In this document: one piece after another, positions 44,032 through 52,736 of the stretch
How the letters are laid out: every line of letters starts with the position of its first letter
Position numbering within the stretch: the stretch's first letter is position 1
DNA from: Occallatibacter riparius
Lineage (GTDB): Bacteria > Acidobacteriota > Terriglobia > Terriglobales > Acidobacteriaceae
Reading direction: 5' to 3'
NCBI RefSeq assembly: GCF_025264625.1
Contig: NZ_CP093313.1
Coordinates: 6,200,001 to 6,264,000, forward strand
DNA: 64,000 bases
Notes under the pieces: model-generated
Databases searched by the model: none
Told to the model about the DNA's origin: nothing
The model's input: only the letters and a program-made list of their open reading frames with translations
Position numbers and translations under genes: made by a program

Positions 44032-44487
44032 CTATCCGTTAGGAGTTGCTGCCGCCGGTGCAGCCGACGCCCCGGTCCGCTTCAATTTGAGATCCATCGG
44101 CGGCTCTTCCTGCGGATCGGTCTGCGTCCATGTTCCCGTTAGCTCGTTGCCATCGGCGCTGACCGTTCCGGCGAGCGTGCCACGAATCTGCAATGTCTGC
44201 CCGTTCACGTCCACCTGGTCATCCACGGTTACGGTGATCTTGGAGTCCTTGAAGTCCGTCACCTTAGCCTTGATGCCCGTGACCCCTTCGTCATTATTGT
44301 CGAAGTTGGTTGTGACTGTGCCATCTGGAGCGGCGGTCACATGCCAGACGATATGAATCTCGTGGTCGCCGGCATTGATCACTCCCTCCCACACGCCGGC
44401 AAGCGACGCCTGGGCGTGGCAGAACGAACTCGCGATCACGAAAAGCGCGGCAGCAAGAACAAATCTCAACGGACGCAATATGCGCAT
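44032..44487 (-). CDS. exported hypothetical protein, 151 aa
   Basis: The signal peptide (FVLAAALFVIASSFCHAQ) precedes a beta-rich part: SLAGVWEGVIN, HEIHIVWHVTAAPDGTVTTNF, ITVTVDDQVDVNGQTLQIRGTLAGTVSADGNELTGTW. This resembles small lipocalin-like beta-barrels of the type that begin with a G-x-W motif. No function is known. The C-terminal tail is Ala/Pro-rich. Confidence 0.65.
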   Translation of the reverse strand: MRILRPLRFVLAAALFVIASSFCHAQASLAGVWEGVINAGDHEIHIVWHVTAAPDGTVTTNFDNNDEGVTGIKAKVTDFKDSKITVTVDDQVDVNGQTLQIRGTLAGTVSADGNELTGTWTQTDPQEEPPMDLKLKRTGASAAPAAATPNG

Positions 44488-44645
44488 CGATCTCCCTTTC
44501 TTTCACGGCACGCAGGCCCTGCGCCGCAATTGCGAAGTTGAAGATTCCCGGCCCGCACTGATCCATACGCGCGTCCGAGCAGCAAAGTTCAACCAGGTCG
44601 CCCGCTGTGCAAGGGGCCCCGCCAAGTCCTACAATGCTCAATGAC

Positions 44646-44963
44646 ATGGCGAAGCAGACCAAACCATCCGTTGAAGTGTTCGAGGTACCCTGTCCCGACT
44701 GCGGGGCGATGATCAAAATAGATGCGGCCACGGGACATGTCATCAGCCACACGCCCGCGCCGCGCAAGCGCACGTTTGAAGACCTGGAAACTGCGGCCAA
44801 GGCCATGCGCGAACGCGACGAACGCGCCGAGTCCATCTTCCGCCAGAGCGTCGACGCAGAGAAGAACAAAGCCGACCTGCTGGAGAAGAAATTCGCCGAA
44901 GCCCTGCGGAAGGCCAAGGATGCGCCGGAGGGCAAACCCCTGCGTGAGTTCGACCTGGACTGA
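44646..44963 (+). CDS. small zinc-ribbon/coiled-coil protein, 105 aa
   Basis: The N-terminal part has a CPDCGAMIKID knuckle. The rest is a charged helix (FEDLETAAKAMRERDERAESIFRQ, KNKADLLEKKFAEALRKAK). ATGs at 44634 and 44646 are close alternatives; the latter gives MAKQTKPSVEVF. Its function is unknown, but the ribbon-plus-coil layout is common in acidobacterial short proteins. It is divergent from the preceding minus-strand gene. Confidence 0.6.
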   Translation: MAKQTKPSVEVFEVPCPDCGAMIKIDAATGHVISHTPAPRKRTFEDLETAAKAMRERDERAESIFRQSVDAEKNKADLLEKKFAEALRKAKDAPEGKPLREFDLD

Positions 44964-45116
44964 TCTGCGGCCCCGAGGCGCGCCCTCGGGCTACCGTCAG
45001 GCCTCGCACCTGCATCTGTTCCTGCATCGGCCATTTGCGCGAAGGACGCCAGCCGAAATTTACCCGCGCAGTCTCCCAGGAGCACCGCGGAAGGCAAGAT
45101 CAATAAGGAGACCCAA

Positions 45117-45446
45117 ATGAGCGCCGTGCTTCCAGCCGGAAATCAAGCCCACTACATCGAGTCGCACAACCGCAGCCACAACACGGACTGGATGCGCATC
45201 GGGGTGGGGGCCAGCCTGCTCACCGGCTCGTTGCTGCTTCTCACCGGCAAGCGCAAGGCCGGCCTGCTGCTCACGGCCGCCGGAACCGCCTTGGCCATGC
45301 TCGACAACCGCGAAGTCGTCGCCGAATGGTGGCAGGCACTGCCGCAGCACCTGCAGAAGGCCCAACACATCCTCGACCAGACCCAGCAGACCATCGACGA
45401 CCTCACCTCGAAGCGCGACAAGATTTTCGAGATGTTCGGAAAGTAG
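45117..45446 (+). CDS. small membrane protein, 109 aa
   Basis: AAGGAG lies six bases before the ATG. The hydrophobic middle (IGVGASLLTGSLLLLTGKRKAGLLLTAAGTALAML) is followed by a charged amphipathic tail (AEWWQALPQHLQKAQHILDQTQQTIDDL) that could be a coiled coil. No family is recognised. Confidence 0.65.
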   Translation: MSAVLPAGNQAHYIESHNRSHNTDWMRIGVGASLLTGSLLLLTGKRKAGLLLTAAGTALAMLDNREVVAEWWQALPQHLQKAQHILDQTQQTIDDLTSKRDKIFEMFGK

Positions 45447-45462
45447 CCTCTTCGGGAAGCCT

Positions 45463-45789
45463 TCAAATGCCAAGCTGACGCCGTCCCGCTTCGCTGATGC
45501 GGTGCGGCGTCCACTTCGGCTCCCACACCAGTTCCACGTCCACCTTTGAAATATGGGGGATGCTCGCCAGCCGGTTGTGCACCTGTTCGAAAATCAGGCC
45601 GCTGGCGGGGCACGCCTGCGTCGTCAGGGTCATCTTCACCTTCACCCACTGCCGTGGCCACATCGGCGTCGAATCCGGATCGGGTCCCGTTTCCACGCCA
45701 TAGATCAGCCCCAGATCAACGAGGTTCAGCTTCACCTCGGGATCGAAGCAGTCCCGCAGAGCTGTGAAAATGTCGATTTCAGTAAGCAT
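45463..45789 (-). CDS. SufT/MIP18-like (DUF59) iron-sulfur assembly protein
   Basis: The 108-residue protein has the DUF59 pattern: FDPEVKLNLVDLGLIYGVE and the Cys motif LTTQACPASGLI, with the tail VELVWEPKWTPHRIS. Members help mature iron-sulfur proteins. It is the last gene of the minus-strand operon; 39 bases separate it from the prenyl synthase gene. Confidence 0.9.
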   Translation of the reverse strand: MLTEIDIFTALRDCFDPEVKLNLVDLGLIYGVETGPDPDSTPMWPRQWVKVKMTLTTQACPASGLIFEQVHNRLASIPHISKVDVELVWEPKWTPHRISEAGRRQLGI

Positions 45790-45828
45790 CTACGCCAGAC
45801 CCGGCCCCCGTGTTCTGTTCCCTGATTT

Positions 45829-46728
45829 TCAGTTCTTGCGCTCAACCAGGTACTGCGCCACCGACTTCAGCCCGTCCGCCCGGCTGCCATATGGGGCCAG
45901 CGCAGCAAATGCTTCCTCAATCAGCGCCGCCGCATCGCGCTCGCTCTGCTCGATGCCGTAGACAGCGGGCCACGTGGCCTTCTCCGTTGCTAGATCCTTG
46001 CCTGCCGTCTTGCCCAGTTGCGCGGAGTCTACCGTCATATCCAGCACATCATCGACAATCTGAAACGCCAGCCCAGCCTTGCGCCCGAACGTATCCAGCC
46101 GCGCTACGTCTTCATCCGTAGCCCCGGCAAACACACCGCCGGCCACCACGCTCACGCGGATCAGCGCCCCGGTTTTGGCGCGATGAATGGCCTCCACCAG
46201 CTCCGGCGTCGGCTTCTTGCCCTCGCTCTCAATATCGAGAACCTGCCCGCCGATCATCCCATCCACCGTGCCCACCGCATTCGCAATCAGCCCGATGATC
46301 TTCACCGTCGAGGCCGGCGGACACTCCAACCCTGCCAACACCTCGAACGCCCGCGTCTGCAGGGCATCGCCTGCGAGAATCGCAATCGCCTCGCCGAACG
46401 CCACATGACACGTCGGCTTGCCGCGCCGCAGATCGTCGTTATCCAGCGCCGGCAAATCGTCATGAATCAGCGAATAGGTATGCAGCATCTCCAGCGCCGC
46501 GCCCAGGTTCTCAATCCCGCGCGGAACAGAGCCGGCAATCGTCGCCGCAGCCTGCATGGCGAGCACCGGCCGCAGCCGCTTGCCGCCCGCAAACGTCGAA
46601 TGCCGCATGGCCCCGTGGATCGAATTCGGCACGGTCTCGGCGCTCGGAATCAGAGCCTCAAGCGCGCGATCCGTAAGCTCCGCGCCCTCGTGAATCAGCG
46701 TTTTTACGTCGACTGACATTTCCTTCAT
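45829..46728 (-). CDS. polyprenyl synthetase (IspA-type farnesyl/geranylgeranyl diphosphate synthase)
   Basis: The 299-residue protein has the first Asp-rich motif at Asp90-Asp91 to Asp96 (LIHDDLPALDNDDLRRGKPT) and the second at Asp226-Asp227 to Asp230 (FQIVDDVLDM). It condenses isopentenyl diphosphate with allylic diphosphates. The start overlaps the previous gene's stop as ATGA. The chain length cannot be read with certainty; the gene symbol ispA is therefore not assigned. Confidence 0.92.
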   Translation of the reverse strand: MKEMSVDVKTLIHEGAELTDRALEALIPSAETVPNSIHGAMRHSTFAGGKRLRPVLAMQAAATIAGSVPRGIENLGAALEMLHTYSLIHDDLPALDNDDLRRGKPTCHVAFGEAIAILAGDALQTRAFEVLAGLECPPASTVKIIGLIANAVGTVDGMIGGQVLDIESEGKKPTPELVEAIHRAKTGALIRVSVVAGGVFAGATDEDVARLDTFGRKAGLAFQIVDDVLDMTVDSAQLGKTAGKDLATEKATWPAVYGIEQSERDAAALIEEAFAALAPYGSRADGLKSVAQYLVERKN

Positions 46729-48548
46729 TTTAGCTGAGATTGACTGCGCCGCCCCACCGCACCCAGCACTGTGACAAGCCCGAGGGCGGCGGTCAGCGTC
46801 AGCGCGGTAAAACTAATCAATCGACCCTTCCACATATCCGGTGTAGCCCGCCACTCCGCCTGCACCTTCACGGATCCCGGCGACACCGGCACCACCATCA
46901 GCCCATCATCCCGCGTGCCCAGATCGGCGACGCGCGCGCCATTCACCGTAACGTTCCACGCCGGGTATCGCCGCAGCCGCAGTACCAGGTACCCTGCGCT
47001 CGGCACGCTACCCTCCGCCCTCCAGTGCTTCGCATCTGCCGATTCCGGGTCTGGCACGACCGCCACGCAGCTCTTCTGCTCGGCCGCCCACGAGGGCTGC
47101 GGATTGTCGGCACTCGTCTTGCCCAGCGCGGCGTTCGCATCGGCCACCAGGCACGCCGCAGGCAGATTCTCCGCTACCAGTCCGTTCTCCGCTCCAACCG
47201 GCTCATACTCGTCCGTCCCCTGGAAACCGTCGCCGTTGTGATAATCCTGCAGCATCCCCGGAATCGCGTCGTACGGATCGCACTCTTCAAAAAAAACCCG
47301 CCCAACAAACACGGTCAGCCCAACAAACACTAGCCCGCACACCGCACGCCCGATCCACTGCAGCCTCTCAGGACGTCCTATTCCCTGTTCCCTACTCCCT
47401 ACTCCCTGCTCGACCGCTGCCGCGACGAAGATGCCCAACGGCGCCTCCAGCACCACCAGCCATCGCCACGGAAACTGCAGAAACTGCATCTTCGGCAACA
47501 GATTCCAAACAGGCAAGCTGAGCGGAAGCAGCAAAAACAAAACGCCTGCCGGAATCAGCGCCAGCGGCACCCACCAGCTCCGCGCACCCGCCAGCTTTTT
47601 CCGCCGCCACGAGATAACAAGGGCCGCGGCTATCACGGCCAGCATCGCAACCGCAATCCACGACACCCGCTGCAACTCCGCGTCATGCAGCGCAAGCTGC
47701 GGATCCGCGTGATGCCCGAATAGGAAGCTGTTCTGAATCTGCTCGCCGGCGTCGCCGGTGGCCTGCTCGATATCCACCCACTTCTGTTCCACCGCCGCAG
47801 GCATCAGATAGAAAGCAGCCAGACCCAGCCCCAGCACCGCTCCCAGAGCGGCCCGCAAAACCGGTTTCAACGACCGCCGCATCACTGCCACAACAACCGC
47901 GAACCCCGCCAGCAGATAGCACGCCATCACGCCCACCGGAGCGTTCGACAGCCACGCCCCCGCTACCACCAGCGCCAACCCTGCCGCCGCCGTCCCATCC
48001 ACCACGCGCTGTCTCTCACTCAGAACCAGCAACAACAGCAGCGGAATCCAGATTCCTCCCGCCAGTTCCGCAAACGCCGAGCGCTCATATACGGTGTACA
48101 GTGAATAGCCCGAAAATATCGCAACGCATCCAGCCAGCGTCGCTGCTCCCTCCGGCAACGCCTGCCGCGCCAGTGCCCGCGTGGCCAGGCCTGTGCCCGC
48201 CAGCAGCAGAAAAGTCATAGCCACCGGCACGGCCATCCACGGCAGCACCGCCCCCAGAGCCGCCCCCAGCATCCACGTCAGCGGCGGATAGAACACGAAC
48301 CGCGGCTCGCCCGCCATGTAGTTCGGAGTCGTAGCCCAGTGCGGATACACAATGCCGTGCCGCCAGCTATCCAGCGCATCGATCCACGACACAAGATGAA
48401 AATCGAAATCGTGCCCGCACGAAGTTCCGCGTAGCACCAGCGGCACAACCGCCAATGCGGCGGCCAGCAGCACAAGCAGAGGGCCTAGCCACCACTGCCC
48501 ACGCGCAGTTTCTATTTTCCTTTTTCCTTTTTCCCCTTGGTCCCTCAT
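46725..48548 (-). CDS. PTPS-related multispanning membrane protein (GT-C-like)
   Basis: The 607-residue protein has about 10-12 hydrophobic segments and the PTPS-related pattern with SCGHDFDFHLVSWIDALDSWRHGIVYPHW and FVFYPPLTWMLGAALG. The C-terminal 180 residues form a soluble domain (EYEPVGAENGLVAENLP, NVTVNGARVADLG). It may be a GT-C glycosyltransferase or carrier. The start overlaps the penicillin acylase stop as ATGA. Short 7-nt repeats encode parts of the N-terminus and the EQGVGSREQGIG segment. Confidence 0.8.
   Translation of the reverse strand: MRDQGEKGKRKIETARGQWWLGPLLVLLAAALAVVPLVLRGTSCGHDFDFHLVSWIDALDSWRHGIVYPHWATTPNYMAGEPRFVFYPPLTWMLGAALGAVLPWMAVPVAMTFLLLAGTGLATRALARQALPEGAATLAGCVAIFSGYSLYTVYERSAFAELAGGIWIPLLLLLVLSERQRVVDGTAAAGLALVVAGAWLSNAPVGVMACYLLAGFAVVVAVMRRSLKPVLRAALGAVLGLGLAAFYLMPAAVEQKWVDIEQATGDAGEQIQNSFLFGHHADPQLALHDAELQRVSWIAVAMLAVIAAALVISWRRKKLAGARSWWVPLALIPAGVLFLLLPLSLPVWNLLPKMQFLQFPWRWLVVLEAPLGIFVAAAVEQGVGSREQGIGRPERLQWIGRAVCGLVFVGLTVFVGRVFFEECDPYDAIPGMLQDYHNGDGFQGTDEYEPVGAENGLVAENLPAACLVADANAALGKTSADNPQPSWAAEQKSCVAVVPDPESADAKHWRAEGSVPSAGYLVLRLRRYPAWNVTVNGARVADLGTRDDGLMVVPVSPGSVKVQAEWRATPDMWKGRLISFTALTLTAALGLVTVLGAVGRRSQSQLK
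47379..47412. repeat. heptamer array inside the PTPS-related CDS
   Basis: Four TACTCCC-type units (47379-47406) encode, on the minus strand, the repeated EQGVGSR/EQGIGRP peptides between membrane segments; 21 bases give a seven-residue protein period. The array therefore appears in a loop that tolerates insertion. Confidence 0.7.
48513..48534. repeat. T-rich heptamer units at the penicillin acylase/PTPS-related junction
   Basis: Two TTTTTCC units (48521-48534) follow a similar TATTTTCC. On the minus strand they encode the EKGKRKIE near the start of the PTPS-related protein. Confidence 0.5.
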
Positions 48549-51082
48549 GGATTCAGCCGCAGCGTGTGCCGCGTATTCCCCGCCACCGCTGCCTCGCTGA
48601 ACGGCAGCGCAAACGTCGTGCCGTTGTACCAGTCATTCCACTGGTCGCGGAAATGCGCGCTATAAGGATTGCTGCTCTCACCCAGCACGATATTTTCCGT
48701 CGAGCCGTCCACGTTGCTCCAGTCCATGGTGAACCGCTGCGACGGCCCCAGCGTGCGGCCGATCTGCTTCACCGTCGTCGGATCGCCGCTCATCGGCTGC
48801 GGCCCCGTTCCAGCGAATCCGTTCAGGAACGGCAGCATCCCCGCCAGGGGATGCTCGATATCCATCGTGTGCCAGCTTCCATACGTCCACTTCGTCACGT
48901 CACTGGGAGCCTTGCCCTTTGCCATGCCGCGCCGCACGGCCTCCGTCAGCAGATCATCCCAGCTCTTGTATTCTTTGGGCAGCCACTCACCCGACCCGTG
49001 CATGATGATTTCTTCCTGCGCGAAGTTTTCTTCTGCCCAGCGATAATCCGCAGCCAGCTCTCCCAGCTTGGGATCCAAAATCAGCGGCCACAGCGCGTGC
49101 TTCGCCTGGTCCACCAGTGAGGCCGCAGCCGAATCAGTCGTCAGCTTCCCGTCCCAGCTCCGCATCAGATCCGCGGCCTTCTTCAGCCGGTCATCCGCCT
49201 TGCTCGCATGATCGATGGCGTACGCGAATCGGTGCGCCAGCTCCTGGTCCACCTCACTGTAGATATCGGTCTGCACCGCGATCATGTCCTTCGGCGTCAG
49301 CTTGTCGCGCCCCTGCAGCGACTTGTAGATCCGCTGCGCGCGATACGGATCGATCCACTCCAGCGTCAGCAGGTAGGAAGACTTCTCCGAGGTCACCCGC
49401 GAGTTCGCTGTGGCCAGAAATCCCGATGGCGGATCGAACGCGTTTGGCAGCCCCTCAAAAGGAATGTACCCGTTCCACTCGTGCCCGCCATCGCCCGCCG
49501 CGATCGGCTTACCCTGCAAGCCCGCCGGCCGCATCGGAATCCGCCCCACCGCGTGATACGCAACATGACCCTGGTCATCGGCGTACACCAGGTTCTGCGT
49601 CGGCCAGCACCATTGCCCCAGCGCCGTCGAAAACTCCGACCAGTTCTGCGCCGAATTCATCGCATACAGCGGCAGCCCGTTCAGCGACGCGTCATACAGC
49701 GTCCACTTCAGCGCCACCGGTTCTCTCTGCACCTTCGGCCACAACGGATTCAGCAGCGGCCCGTGTCCTGTCGACTGCACATCGACAGTCACATCCTTGC
49801 CGCCGCGCACATGGATCGTCTCGTGATCGACGCCCAGCGGCTTCCAGGTCCCATCCGCGGCCTGGTAGTTGCCCTTGCCGTCGAGCCGCTCGTGATACAG
49901 ATCCTGCACATCGCCCATCAGCGCCGTGAATCCCCATGCCACGTGCTCGTTGTGCCCGGCGACAATCCACGGCAGCCCAGGGAGCGCCACACCCGCCGCG
50001 TGATACCCCGGAGCCTTCAGGTCCGCCATGTACCAGATGTTTGGCTCCGTCAGCACCAGGTGCATATCGTTGGCGAGCAGCGGCTTCCCGCTCGCCGTAT
50101 GCGTCCCGCTCACTACCCAGTTATTCGACCCCGAAACGCACCCTGAACAATCCGGCAGGCCGAGCATGCCTCTCAACGCACCAACATCCACCCGCTCGTC
50201 GCGCGCACCCCTGCCCCTCTGTCCCCCGTGTCCCTCTGTCCCCGCCTTAGCCGTCGTATTGTCCTCATCCTCATCATCCGTCACCGGCGGCGTATTCACC
50301 TCCGGCTGCGTCAGATCGATCATCTCGCCCGTCGGCGGATGATCGCGCCACGAACCCACCGGATACAACTGCGCCTCAAGCTGAGGCCCGTTCGGCAAAC
50401 TGCCGAGCTTCGCAGCGATCTGCTCCCTGACCAGCTTCGTGTCCCAGTGCGCGTCGAGCATGTCGATCATCATCGTCCCCACGCTCATCGAATCCACACC
50501 AGACCACGGCTTCGGCTTGTACATGAGCAGGCGAAACTCCGCCGGCAGATCATCCCCGTGCTGCGCGATGAACGCATTCACGCCCTTGGCATAGTCATCG
50601 AGCCAGCGCCTGTCCTGCGCATCCAGCCCCGCATACATCCGCTCCGCAACCTTGCGGAAGCCGAGCACGCGCTGCGCGCGATCATGCGCTACCAACCCGG
50701 AGCCCAGCACCTCGGCCAGCTCGCCGTTCGCATTGCGGCGATACATGTCCATCTGCCACAGGCGATCTTGCGCCACCACGTAACCCTGCGCGAAGAACAA
50801 ATCGTCCTGCGTGGCCGCCTCAATGTGGGGAACCCCACGCGCATCGCGCCGTACCGTCACCGGTGCCGACAACCCCGCTACGCGGACATCGCCGTCCAAC
50901 TGCGGCAGCGCAGCCTTGGCCGCCGAACGTAGCCACATCACTCCGGCAACGCCGAGCACCAGAACCAGCAGCACCAGCACGGCCAGCGTAACCAGCACAA
51001 TGCGCAGCCACCGCCTGCGCCTCCGCGGAGTAACAGGGGAATCTTCTAACGGCGAGCTCTCAAACGCGCTGATCCGTGCCAT
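48545..51082 (-). CDS. penicillin acylase family (Ntn) hydrolase
   Basis: The 845-residue protein has an N-terminal membrane anchor (VLVTLAVLVLLVLVLGVAGVMWL), the A-chain region (RDARGVPHIEAATQDDLFFAQGYV), a spacer, and the B chain starting at the predicted nucleophile Ser319 (CVSGSNNWVV). Family enzymes cleave themselves before Ser and hydrolyse amide bonds of acylated compounds, including N-acyl homoserine lactones; the substrate here is unknown. The spacer before the B chain contains a Gly/Arg-rich run encoded by a 9-nt array. It heads a four-gene minus-strand operon. Confidence 0.92.
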   Translation of the reverse strand: MARISAFESSPLEDSPVTPRRRRRWLRIVLVTLAVLVLLVLVLGVAGVMWLRSAAKAALPQLDGDVRVAGLSAPVTVRRDARGVPHIEAATQDDLFFAQGYVVAQDRLWQMDMYRRNANGELAEVLGSGLVAHDRAQRVLGFRKVAERMYAGLDAQDRRWLDDYAKGVNAFIAQHGDDLPAEFRLLMYKPKPWSGVDSMSVGTMMIDMLDAHWDTKLVREQIAAKLGSLPNGPQLEAQLYPVGSWRDHPPTGEMIDLTQPEVNTPPVTDDEDEDNTTAKAGTEGHGGQRGRGARDERVDVGALRGMLGLPDCSGCVSGSNNWVVSGTHTASGKPLLANDMHLVLTEPNIWYMADLKAPGYHAAGVALPGLPWIVAGHNEHVAWGFTALMGDVQDLYHERLDGKGNYQAADGTWKPLGVDHETIHVRGGKDVTVDVQSTGHGPLLNPLWPKVQREPVALKWTLYDASLNGLPLYAMNSAQNWSEFSTALGQWCWPTQNLVYADDQGHVAYHAVGRIPMRPAGLQGKPIAAGDGGHEWNGYIPFEGLPNAFDPPSGFLATANSRVTSEKSSYLLTLEWIDPYRAQRIYKSLQGRDKLTPKDMIAVQTDIYSEVDQELAHRFAYAIDHASKADDRLKKAADLMRSWDGKLTTDSAAASLVDQAKHALWPLILDPKLGELAADYRWAEENFAQEEIIMHGSGEWLPKEYKSWDDLLTEAVRRGMAKGKAPSDVTKWTYGSWHTMDIEHPLAGMLPFLNGFAGTGPQPMSGDPTTVKQIGRTLGPSQRFTMDWSNVDGSTENIVLGESSNPYSAHFRDQWNDWYNGTTFALPFSEAAVAGNTRHTLRLNP
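50211..50245. repeat. nonamer array inside the penicillin acylase CDS
   Basis: About four units of the type TGTCCCCCG run through residues 280-291 (spacer before the catalytic chain). The same word occurs around the four-helix-bundle gene at 54838-54893 and 55387-55413. Confidence 0.65.
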
Positions 51083-51147
51083 GGGTCAACAACAGAATAC
51101 CGCCGCGGCGAACGTGATCAACTCTTGCGCAATTTATGGCCGCAGGT

Positions 51148-51954
51148 TCACCTGACCTCGGAATAGTCGCAGCTTGGGTTTTCCAAAATTCGTGAACACT
51201 CCGTAGGAGACATGGACGGCTCCGCAGATCTGTTCTCGCCGATCTCTCTGGAAGACACCATCACTGACGATTTCACCCAGAAGTACCAGATTTCGCACGG
51301 AGTGATTTCTCCCTGAATTCCGCTCTCCGCATTGGGTTTGGTTGGGACGTCTTCAGTCATCCCGAACGCTCCGGCCATGCAGTAGAGCGGCATCATGAGA
51401 CAGGTAGCCACATCCTTGCCATTGACAGGTCCTTTGCGACGGTTCGGATCGGTGCGAGTCAAGTGGATGCTTTCCTTTCCTATCTTCATTTTTCGCACGC
51501 GCACCACAAGCTCTGGCCACTGTTGATAAGCAATGCCGGGCTTCGCGCGGCTTACAATTCCGATCACCGGTACACCGGCGGGCAGCACCGTGATTCCATC
51601 GACAATCACGTCTTTAGCCAGAACGAAACGCACAGTTGAGCCATTCTTTGCCGTGTCCGAAGCCAGCCTTTCCAATATCCTCAGCGTGATTTTCGTACCC
51701 GTAGGGATTGTCACTTGAGCTGGGACTGCTGTTCGAGCATGTAACGCGGTCTTTAGCTCGGCCCTGTCCGGCGGCGAAGCCCAACAGGGAGGATGCACGA
51801 CCGCATCTCTCGCCAGTTCTGGCCCCACCTCCCGGGGCATTGCTGCAGTCGACGCTGAACGAGCCTGCGGCATTCGACTATCGGGCGTCCCCTGGCACAT
51901 CACCACCAGCGACGGCAGCATTGCGCAAAGAAGCGCCATCAGCATCGGCTTCAT
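51148..51954 (-). CDS. exported hypothetical protein, 268 aa
   Basis: The signal peptide (MLMALLCAMLPSLVVMCQG) starts at the ATG at 51954. The domain TIPTGTKITLRILERLASDTAKNGSTVRFVLAKDVIVDGITVLPAGVPVIGIV is of the same type as in the protein at 15668-16561. The rest is basic with several cysteines (VATCLMMPLYCMAGAF, ITPCEIWYF). No function is assigned. It overlaps no other gene; the next upstream gene ends 25 bases away on the same strand, so the two are likely an operon. Confidence 0.6.
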   Translation of the reverse strand: MKPMLMALLCAMLPSLVVMCQGTPDSRMPQARSASTAAMPREVGPELARDAVVHPPCWASPPDRAELKTALHARTAVPAQVTIPTGTKITLRILERLASDTAKNGSTVRFVLAKDVIVDGITVLPAGVPVIGIVSRAKPGIAYQQWPELVVRVRKMKIGKESIHLTRTDPNRRKGPVNGKDVATCLMMPLYCMAGAFGMTEDVPTKPNAESGIQGEITPCEIWYFWVKSSVMVSSREIGENRSAEPSMSPTECSRILENPSCDYSEVR

Positions 51955-51979
51955 CGCGATTCGCGGAACCACTTCACAC

Positions 51980-52555
51980 TCAATGCGCATTCGGCACCGC
52001 AGCATTCTGCCGCGCCACTCGCGGCCGATACACCACCGTCACCCACTCCCCATCCGGCTCTGACAATGCGATCGGCGCGCCGACGACTCCCGCAACCGCC
52101 GCCGCTGTCACACCCGCCGCGGCCGCTGTACCCGCATCCGCGTGGTTTCGCGCCGCCGAAATCCCAATCAACAGTCCACTTGCAATCGTCGCCCCGATCC
52201 AGACGGGATGATGATTCTTTCTGAGGACAGTCGCCTCCACGCTGATCACCGTTGCACGATCGAATTGCCACCCCTGTCCACCGGGGCTCTCCGCTGCATC
52301 GCAGAACAGCGCATCGTCGGTAGCCGCGGCCATGCGGCACGCAAGCGCCGGCCCATACGTATTGCCCACCACTAGGTACGTGCCCCGGGGCAGTTTCTGA
52401 ATCTTGCGCCACTCCTTATCCGGAGGTGTCAAGGCCTGTGGCGCATTCTGAGTGGAAGCGGTCTGCGTAGCCGGCGGTGCAGTCGCCTGGCACACCGCCG
52501 CCAGCGGCGACAGCACCACAAGGAAGAGCATGAGTGTGAATCCAAGCTGTTTCAT
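51980..52555 (-). CDS. exported hypothetical protein, 191 aa
   Basis: The start at 52555 gives a signal peptide (MKQLGFTLMLFLVVLSPLAAVCQ). The mature part has GTYLVVGNTYGPALACRMAAATDDALFCD and a membrane-like segment (IGATIASGLLIGISAARNHADAGTAAAAGVTAAAVAGVVGAP) with many Ala/Gly residues. No family is recognised. It is the first gene of a two-gene unit with the protein at 51148-51954. Confidence 0.6.
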   Translation of the reverse strand: MKQLGFTLMLFLVVLSPLAAVCQATAPPATQTASTQNAPQALTPPDKEWRKIQKLPRGTYLVVGNTYGPALACRMAAATDDALFCDAAESPGGQGWQFDRATVISVEATVLRKNHHPVWIGATIASGLLIGISAARNHADAGTAAAAGVTAAAVAGVVGAPIALSEPDGEWVTVVYRPRVARQNAAVPNAH

Positions 52556-52630
52556 ACCCCGCCATCGTAGGCAGGGCCGCACACACCTGTGCGCCCGCGC
52601 AGGACACTTCCCGCACTGTCACATTAGCCT

Positions 52631-52736
52631 GCAGCCAGTAGCTCGTAGCCGGCAGCAAACACGCCGGCAGTTTGGCAGCACCGCGAGGGCATCCCCTCCC
52701 CGGCTATAGAGCTACTGGCCTACTGGCTACTGGCTC
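52631..52736. repeat. inverted heptamer arrays upstream of and inside the GntR gene end
   Basis: Units of the type GTAGCCN (52631-52658) face inverted units ending in CTACTGG (52702-52736). The right arm is inside the 3' end of the GntR CDS and encodes its last residues (PVASRPVAL). The stop is part of the array. Confidence 0.7.

Noticed and set aside
46725..46728. The fourth-codon ATG of the prenyl synthase (46719) as start
   Set aside because: Its AAGGA is too close to the ATG, while the ATG at 46728 overlaps the preceding stop as ATGA, the pattern used elsewhere in this operon.
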